Source: Candidatus Omnitrophota bacterium (GTDB lineage Bacteria > Omnitrophota > Gorgyraeia > Zapsychrales > Zapsychraceae). From it: 10,013 nucleotides of DNA. The notes under the pieces were generated by a model. The model was not told the DNA's origin. It ran no database searches and saw only the letters and a program-made list of their open reading frames with translations. The stretch is from positions 1 to 10,013 of the forward strand of contig JAKQLT010000121.1 of the NCBI GenBank assembly GCA_029567025.1. The letters are read 5' to 3'. A program made the position numbers and the translations under genes. Shown here piece after piece: positions 6,007-10,013 of the stretch (the first letter of the stretch is position 1; every line of letters starts with the position of its first letter).

Positions 6007-7557
6007 TTATTCTCTTTTTTTTCTCCATGCTAGTTTAACTAAAAAGGCCAAAACAATAAAGATCCCCACTAAACCAATACGTGTACTTAACACATAGATT
6101 TGATTTTCTGGGGAAACATTTTTCATGATAATAAATGGCCACCATTCTTGGACAAGCCACATGCCTAAAATCGATAATAAAAAAACAGGAGTAATATATT
6201 TAATAATAAATTTATAAATTTTTGGAATTTTGAGATCCGCCCCTTGATGAATTTCATCCCAAGCTTTATGGATGCCAAAAATCCAGCCAAAAAGAATGGT
6301 TTCAATCGTGGCAAATAAGACGATCAAAAATGTTCCTCCCCAGAAATCGAGTTCATCTACGACGCCATTTTTGAGAAAGAAAATCGCTGGTTGGCAGAGA
6401 ATAAAAGTCGTAATTCCGAAAATCGTCACTGCTTTTTTTCGACTTAAATTAAATTCATCTTCCATAAAGGCAATGGCAGGTTGCGCCAGCGATACCGAAG
6501 AGGTGACGCCTGCTAAAAATAAAAGAGCAAACCATAAAAAACCAAAAAATTCTGACCATGGAAGTTGATTGAGAATTGATGGCATGGTCACAAATCCGAG
6601 GTTAAAAGTTCCCGATGTCGCGATGGCGTGGATATCTTGAGGTCCAAAGAACATAAAAGCCGCCGGTATAATAATGCTTCCGCCGATAATCACTTCAGCC
6701 ATTTCATTGAGACTGGCCGCTGTTAATCCAGAAAGCGTAATATCATCCCCTTTGGATAAATAGCTCGCATAGGTTAGGATCATGCCGATACCGACGCTTA
6801 AAGTAAAAAATATTTGTCCAGCGGCTTCAAGCCAGACTTTGGCTGATTTAAGAGCGGAAAAATCCGGATTCCACATAAAGCCTAAACCGTTTAAAATATT
6901 CCAATCAGGATGTTGCGGATGAGGTGTGCCTAAAGATAAAACGCGAATACAAAGAATGATGCCAAAGAAAAATAAAAGAGGGAGGGCGATCTTGCAGAGT
7001 TTTTCGATTCCTCCGCGAATGCCGTAATAGATAACGCTGATATTTAAAATAAAGGTAATTAAAAAAAAGAAATAAGCGGTTCCTAAATTATCAAAGAATT
7101 GATTTTGTTCTATTCCTTGAAATCCGCTTAAGAAATTTCTTAGAGAGGCGGTATCAGTCAGCCCCGTTAGTTTTTTTGTTAGGGCAAAGAAACTATAAGC
7201 TAATGTCCAAGATTCAATATAAGTATAATAAATCAGAATAACAAGCGGTCCAAAGATTCCAATAATGCCGAAATATTTGATAAAACGGTTTTTTCTCCAA
7301 ATGCTATGAAAAATGCCTGGAGCGGTTCCATGTCCAAATCCTCCGCCGTAACGGCCTAAAGTCCATTCGATCCACATCAAAGGAATGCCTAAAAGGAGAA
7401 AAGAAATAAGGTAAGGAATCATAAAGGCGCCGCCACCATTAGCCGCGGCTTTAGCCGGGAATCTTAAGAAATTACCTAATCCAATGGCAGAGCCTGCCAC
7501 GGCCATAATGATTCCGAATCGATTTGTCCAACTATCGCGTAGATTTTTTTTCCCCAT
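6007..7557 (-). CDS. LeuT-like sodium:amino-acid symporter (NSS/SNF family)
   Basis: Twelve-span secondary transporter of the neurotransmitter:sodium symporter family, strongly resembling Aquifex LeuT along its length. With the ATG at 7557 it has 516 residues, the LeuT size; a TTG at 7599 would add 14 residues but overlaps a promoter. The unwound TM1 motif GSAIGLGNFLRFP is at 22-34. Against LeuT from memory: Glu62, Tyr108, Phe253, Thr254, Ser256, Asn286, Thr354 and Ser355 are kept (here Glu64, Tyr111, Phe251, Thr252, Ser254, Asn284, Thr352, Ser353), so both sodium sites look intact. LeuT Glu290, which makes LeuT chloride-independent, is kept as Glu288. In the substrate pocket LeuT Asn21, Phe259 and Ile359 become Ser23, Ile257 and Leu357. 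The substrate is probably a neutral amino acid, not resolved. It is followed by a small subunit and purU. Confidence 0.9.
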   Translation of the reverse strand: MGKKNLRDSWTNRFGIIMAVAGSAIGLGNFLRFPAKAAANGGGAFMIPYLISFLLLGIPLMWIEWTLGRYGGGFGHGTAPGIFHSIWRKNRFIKYFGIIGIFGPLVILIYYTYIESWTLAYSFFALTKKLTGLTDTASLRNFLSGFQGIEQNQFFDNLGTAYFFFLITFILNISVIYYGIRGGIEKLCKIALPLLFFFGIILCIRVLSLGTPHPQHPDWNILNGLGFMWNPDFSALKSAKVWLEAAGQIFFTLSVGIGMILTYASYLSKGDDITLSGLTAASLNEMAEVIIGGSIIIPAAFMFFGPQDIHAIATSGTFNLGFVTMPSILNQLPWSEFFGFLWFALLFLAGVTSSVSLAQPAIAFMEDEFNLSRKKAVTIFGITTFILCQPAIFFLKNGVVDELDFWGGTFLIVLFATIETILFGWIFGIHKAWDEIHQGADLKIPKIYKFIIKYITPVFLLSILGMWLVQEWWPFIIMKNVSPENQIYVLSTRIGLVGIFIVLAFLVKLAWRKKRE

Positions 7558-7570
7558 AACAGATAAAATG

Positions 7571-7599
7571 ATTTTAATATTATCGGCGCTTATTTTCAA
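7571..7599 (-). promoter_or_regulatory. Predicted sigma70-type promoter for the transporter-purU operon
   Basis: On the minus strand TTGAAA (7599-7594) and TAAAAT (7576-7571) are separated by exactly 17 bases. Transcription would begin near 7564, leaving only about seven untranslated bases before the ATG at 7557. This fits the lack of a Shine-Dalgarno sequence there. It also argues against the TTG at 7599 as the start, since that codon lies in the -35 box. Confidence 0.55.
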
Positions 7600-7620
7600 T
7601 CAAATTAAGGACATTTTATC

Positions 7621-7649
7621 TTGACGCGTATAGTTGGTTGATATATATT
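7621..7649 (+). promoter_or_regulatory. Predicted sigma70-type promoter for the transketolase operon
   Basis: TTGACG (7621-7626) and TATATT (7644-7649) are separated by exactly 17 bases. The predicted start is near 7656, giving a leader of about 65 bases before the GTG at 7721. I see no riboswitch-like fold in that leader. The -35 box lies 21 bases from the -35 box of the divergent transporter promoter. Confidence 0.6.
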
Positions 7650-7720
7650 CATAACGTTTAAAAATGTAAAATCTATTTATTGTTCTTAGTTGTCCATCAT
7701 AATTATTTTAGGAGTTTTGA

Positions 7721-8545
7721 GTGCCTGTTGAGAATATTGATATAGATGCTTTAAAAGCCAAAGCGCTGATTTATCGTAAAGAAATTCTTGAAATTGTTAC
7801 CTCTGCGGGATGTGGTCATCCGGGAGGTTCTTTATCTGCCGTTGAAATTCTTTTAAGTCTCTACGAATATAAAATTCGGCATAATCCTCAAGATCCTAAG
7901 TGGTCTGACCGGGATAGAGTCATTATTTCCAAAGGGCATATTACGCCGGCCGTTTATGTCACGCTTGCCAATAGCGGTTATTTCTCTAAAGAAGAATTAA
8001 AAAATTTTCGTAAATTAGGAAGTGTGCTTCAAGGTCATGTTGTCACGAAAGTCCCTGGCGTTGAATTTAATACGGGATCTTTAGGCCATGGGCTTTCTGT
8101 GGCCAATGGTCTTGCTTTAGGCGCTAAAATGTTAAAAAAAGATTTTAACATTTATTGTTTAATGGGCGACGGAGAAATACAGGAAGGTTCTGTGTGGGAA
8201 GCGGCCATGACAGCGGCTCATTATAAATTGGATAATGTCTGTGCGATTGTCGATTATAACAAAGTTCAAGAGAATGGGCCTGTGGAAGAGATTAAAGGAT
8301 TAGAGCCTTTAGCTGATAAATGGAAAAGTTTTGGCTGGGAAGTTAGAGAAGTCATAGGCCATAATTTTAAACAATTATTTGGTGCTTTGGATGATTTTGG
8401 GAAAATTAAAGATAAGCCTTTTGTGATTATTGCGCATACGATAAAAGGAAAAGGCGTTTCGTTTATGGAAGGCGATAGAAACTGGCATGGCAAGGCGCCA
8501 AATTTAGAACAGCTTAAAGAGGCCTTAAAAGAATTAGAAGGATAA
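7721..8545 (+). CDS. Transketolase, N-terminal (thiamine diphosphate-binding) subunit
   Basis: Transfers two-carbon ketol units in the non-oxidative pentose phosphate pathway, acting with the next gene product. The 274-residue protein is only the PP domain of transketolase. It shows GCGHPGGSLS (30-39, His33), SKGH (70-73, His73), GHGLSVANG (122-130), the diphosphate/magnesium motif GDGEIQEGSVWEA (149-161) with the NKVQENG segment from Asn180, and NWHGKAP (254-260, His256). The GTG start is fixed by a TGA codon immediately upstream in frame and by AGGAG at 7710-7714. Three bases separate it from the C-terminal subunit gene. Split transketolases of this size are common in archaea and many bacteria, so this is not a broken gene. 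A split 1-deoxyxylulose-5-phosphate synthase is less likely on motif layout. Confidence 0.92.
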   Translation: MPVENIDIDALKAKALIYRKEILEIVTSAGCGHPGGSLSAVEILLSLYEYKIRHNPQDPKWSDRDRVIISKGHITPAVYVTLANSGYFSKEELKNFRKLGSVLQGHVVTKVPGVEFNTGSLGHGLSVANGLALGAKMLKKDFNIYCLMGDGEIQEGSVWEAAMTAAHYKLDNVCAIVDYNKVQENGPVEEIKGLEPLADKWKSFGWEVREVIGHNFKQLFGALDDFGKIKDKPFVIIAHTIKGKGVSFMEGDRNWHGKAPNLEQLKEALKELEG

Positions 8546-8548
8546 AAA

Positions 8549-9496
8549 ATGTCTCAAAAAATACCAACACGCGATGGTTTCGGTCATGAATTAGTCGAAC
8601 TCGGAAAGACGAATAATAAAATTGTTATGGTCTCGGCTGATTTGGAAGACGCCACACGTGCAGAATATTTTAAAAATGCTTATCCCCAGAGATTTTTTAG
8701 TGTTGGAATCGCCGAGCAAGATATGGTCGGGACTGCCGCGGGTTTAAGTTTATTGGGGTTTACGGTGTTTATTAATTCTTTCGCTGTTTTTTTAACGAAT
8801 CGCGCGTATGACATGATCCGTATGGATCTTTGTTATAATAATTGTAATGTGAAAATTATCTGCTCTCATGGCGGATTAACCGTCGGGGAAGATGGCGCCT
8901 CCGCCCAGTGTTTGGAAGATTTTGCGATTATGCGCGTTTTACCAAATATGAAAGTAGTTTGTCCGGCCGATGAGTTGGAAGCCAGAAAAGCCACACGCGC
9001 TTTTGCCCAAACATTTGGGCCGATGTATATGCGCACATCTCGCGCCGCGCTACCTGTTATCACAAAACCAGAAGATGTTTTTGAAATTGGGAAAGCCAAT
9101 GTGTTACGCGAGGGAAAAGATGTTTCTATTATTGCTTGCGGAGTTATGGTTTCAGAAAGTCTATCTGCCGCGAATATTTTAGCGAAAGAAAATATTGATG
9201 CGCGCGTTATTAATATGCATACCATAAAACCCATTGATGCTGAAATAATTATAAAAAGCGCTCAAGAAACGCAAGCGATTGTTACCGCTGAAGAACATCA
9301 AATCAATGGCGGATTAGGCAGTGCAGTCGCGGAAGTGATTGTAAAAAAATGTCCAGCTCCTATGGAAATGGTTGCCGTCAACGATTCTTTCGGTGAAACG
9401 GGAACTCCAGAACAACTTCTTCAGAAATTTCACCTCAAAGACGTCGATATCGTCGATGCTGTTAAAAAAGCTATTAAGAGAAAAAATAAAATATAA
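8549..9496 (+). CDS. Transketolase, C-terminal (pyrimidine-binding) subunit
   Basis: Partner of the preceding gene product; together they form a complete transketolase. The 315-residue protein holds the Pyr domain (about 5-170) and the transketolase C-terminal domain (about 185-310). The catalytic Glu56 in SVGIAEQDM is the residue that in this family contacts the cofactor aminopyrimidine ring. ICSHGGLTVGEDGASAQ (104-120, His107) is the typical active-site loop, followed by VLPNMKVVCPADELEA. The C-terminal part has the expected TAEEHQINGGLGSAVAEV and NDSFGETGTPEQLL. The ATG follows GAAGGAT (8537-8543) inside the end of the upstream gene, consistent with coupled translation and equal subunit amounts. 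Confidence 0.93.
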   Translation: MSQKIPTRDGFGHELVELGKTNNKIVMVSADLEDATRAEYFKNAYPQRFFSVGIAEQDMVGTAAGLSLLGFTVFINSFAVFLTNRAYDMIRMDLCYNNCNVKIICSHGGLTVGEDGASAQCLEDFAIMRVLPNMKVVCPADELEARKATRAFAQTFGPMYMRTSRAALPVITKPEDVFEIGKANVLREGKDVSIIACGVMVSESLSAANILAKENIDARVINMHTIKPIDAEIIIKSAQETQAIVTAEEHQINGGLGSAVAEVIVKKCPAPMEMVAVNDSFGETGTPEQLLQKFHLKDVDIVDAVKKAIKRKNKI

Positions 9497-9516
9497 GTTT
9501 AAGATATAAGGACAAG

Positions 9517-10013
9517 ATGCTTAAAGAAAAGAAAATTCTTATTTTTGAGAATCCGTTTATTTTGGTCAATCGCTTGGTCAAAGAATTTGTTCGTATTGCA
9601 GAGTTGGCTATTAGAGAAAAAGGGGCTTTTTATGTTGCTTTAACAGGCGGAAAATCAAGCATTCCTTTTTATAGTCGATTAACCGCGGTTAAGGATTATG
9701 CCTTTTGGCGTCAGACGCATATTTTCTTAACAGATGAGCGTTTTGTCCCTTTAACAGATTCACGAAGTAATTTTCGTATGATTAAGGAAACATTATTAAA
9801 TGACTTATTCGTTCCTGAAAACAATATTCATCCAATCGGGACACAATATGATAATGCCTTTTTCTCGGCAAAGAATTATGAAAAAAATCTTAATAAAATA
9901 CTTCCGATCTCTAATGAATATCCTCAATTTGATTTTATTCTTTTAAGTTTAGGGGAAGATGGGCATATCGCGTCATTATTTCCAGGTCGCAAAGATTTTA
10001 AAGACAGCCATTC
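9517..10013 (+). CDS. pgl: 6-phosphogluconolactonase (3' partial)
   Basis: Hydrolyses 6-phosphogluconolactone to 6-phosphogluconate in the oxidative pentose phosphate pathway. From the ATG at 9517 the frame is open to the right edge, giving 165 residues of a protein normally about 230-260 long. Visible family motifs are VALTGGKSS (40-48), FLTDERFVPLTDSRSNF (70-86) and LLSLGEDGHIASLFPG (142-157), the last holding the predicted catalytic His150. The related glucosamine-6-phosphate deaminases have different versions of these motifs, so the lactonase call is preferred. AAGGAC just upstream (9508-9513) is a modest ribosome site. The 20-base gap after the transketolase gene suggests one operon covering both branches of the pathway; a glucose-6-phosphate dehydrogenase or transaldolase gene may follow outside the window. 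Confidence 0.92.
   Translation, partial: MLKEKKILIFENPFILVNRLVKEFVRIAELAIREKGAFYVALTGGKSSIPFYSRLTAVKDYAFWRQTHIFLTDERFVPLTDSRSNFRMIKETLLNDLFVPENNIHPIGTQYDNAFFSAKNYEKNLNKILPISNEYPQFDFILLSLGEDGHIASLFPGRKDFKDSH

Noticed and set aside
6272..6568. 98-codon plus-strand ORF opposite the transporter
   Set aside because: It has no family-like features and lies entirely within a strongly conserved membrane-protein gene on the other strand. It is a shadow frame.
7558..7599. N-terminal extension of the transporter from TTG 7599
   Set aside because: It lies in the predicted -35 to -10 region, has no Shine-Dalgarno sequence, and adds residues that LeuT-like proteins lack.
7650..7720. Riboswitch or attenuator in the transketolase leader
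   Set aside because: The leader is only about 65 AT-rich bases, with no conserved motif or strong stem that I can recognise.
8866..9234. 122-codon minus-strand ORF opposite the transketolase C-terminal subunit
   Set aside because: It is the antisense frame of a clearly conserved gene, with no ribosome site or recognisable motif.

Overview
The window is AT-rich, gene-dense bacterial DNA with short spacers, frequent start/stop overlaps and many TTG/GTG starts. A Gram-negative-type (two-membrane) bacterium is implied by the type II secretion system (T2SS) genes. The PilM/PilN-fusion GspL, the split transketolase and the LeuT-like transporter would suit a candidate phylum such as Omnitrophota. 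That placement is a guess from gene style, not from a marker gene.

Region 1 (1-4993, + strand) is the distal part of a T2SS operon in the unusual order gspF (5' end outside the window), gspL, gspM, gspI, gspJ, gspK, gspG. GspF, GspL and GspM belong to the inner-membrane assembly platform. GspG is the major pseudopilin, and GspI, GspJ and GspK are minor pseudopilins of the tip complex. No gspH, gspC, gspD, gspE or prepilin peptidase gene is visible here. GspG and GspK have Ala instead of Gly just before the prepilin cleavage site.

Region 2 (5014-7557, - strand) is a probable three-gene operon, convergent with region 1. In transcription order it holds a LeuT-like sodium:amino-acid symporter, a 34-residue single-span protein resembling the small subunits of such transporters, and purU (formyltetrahydrofolate deformylase). 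purU is complete and intact only if it initiates at a rare ATT codon at 5862-5860, which has a well-placed Shine-Dalgarno sequence. ATG, GTG or TTG starts would remove the whole ACT domain and part of the catalytic domain.

Region 3 (7721-10013, + strand) is a pentose-phosphate operon: transketolase N-terminal subunit, transketolase C-terminal subunit, and 6-phosphogluconolactonase, which runs off the right edge. The 163-bp divergent gap between regions 2 and 3 holds two good sigma70-type promoters, back to back. The one serving the transporter would give a nearly leaderless mRNA.

There is no gene-free stretch over 300 bases once purU is extended. I see no tRNA, rRNA, CRISPR array, insertion sequence or phage gene. 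Most of the window is ordinary housekeeping. The points worth a second look are the ATT start of purU, the tiny transporter partner, and the Ala(-1) prepilins.
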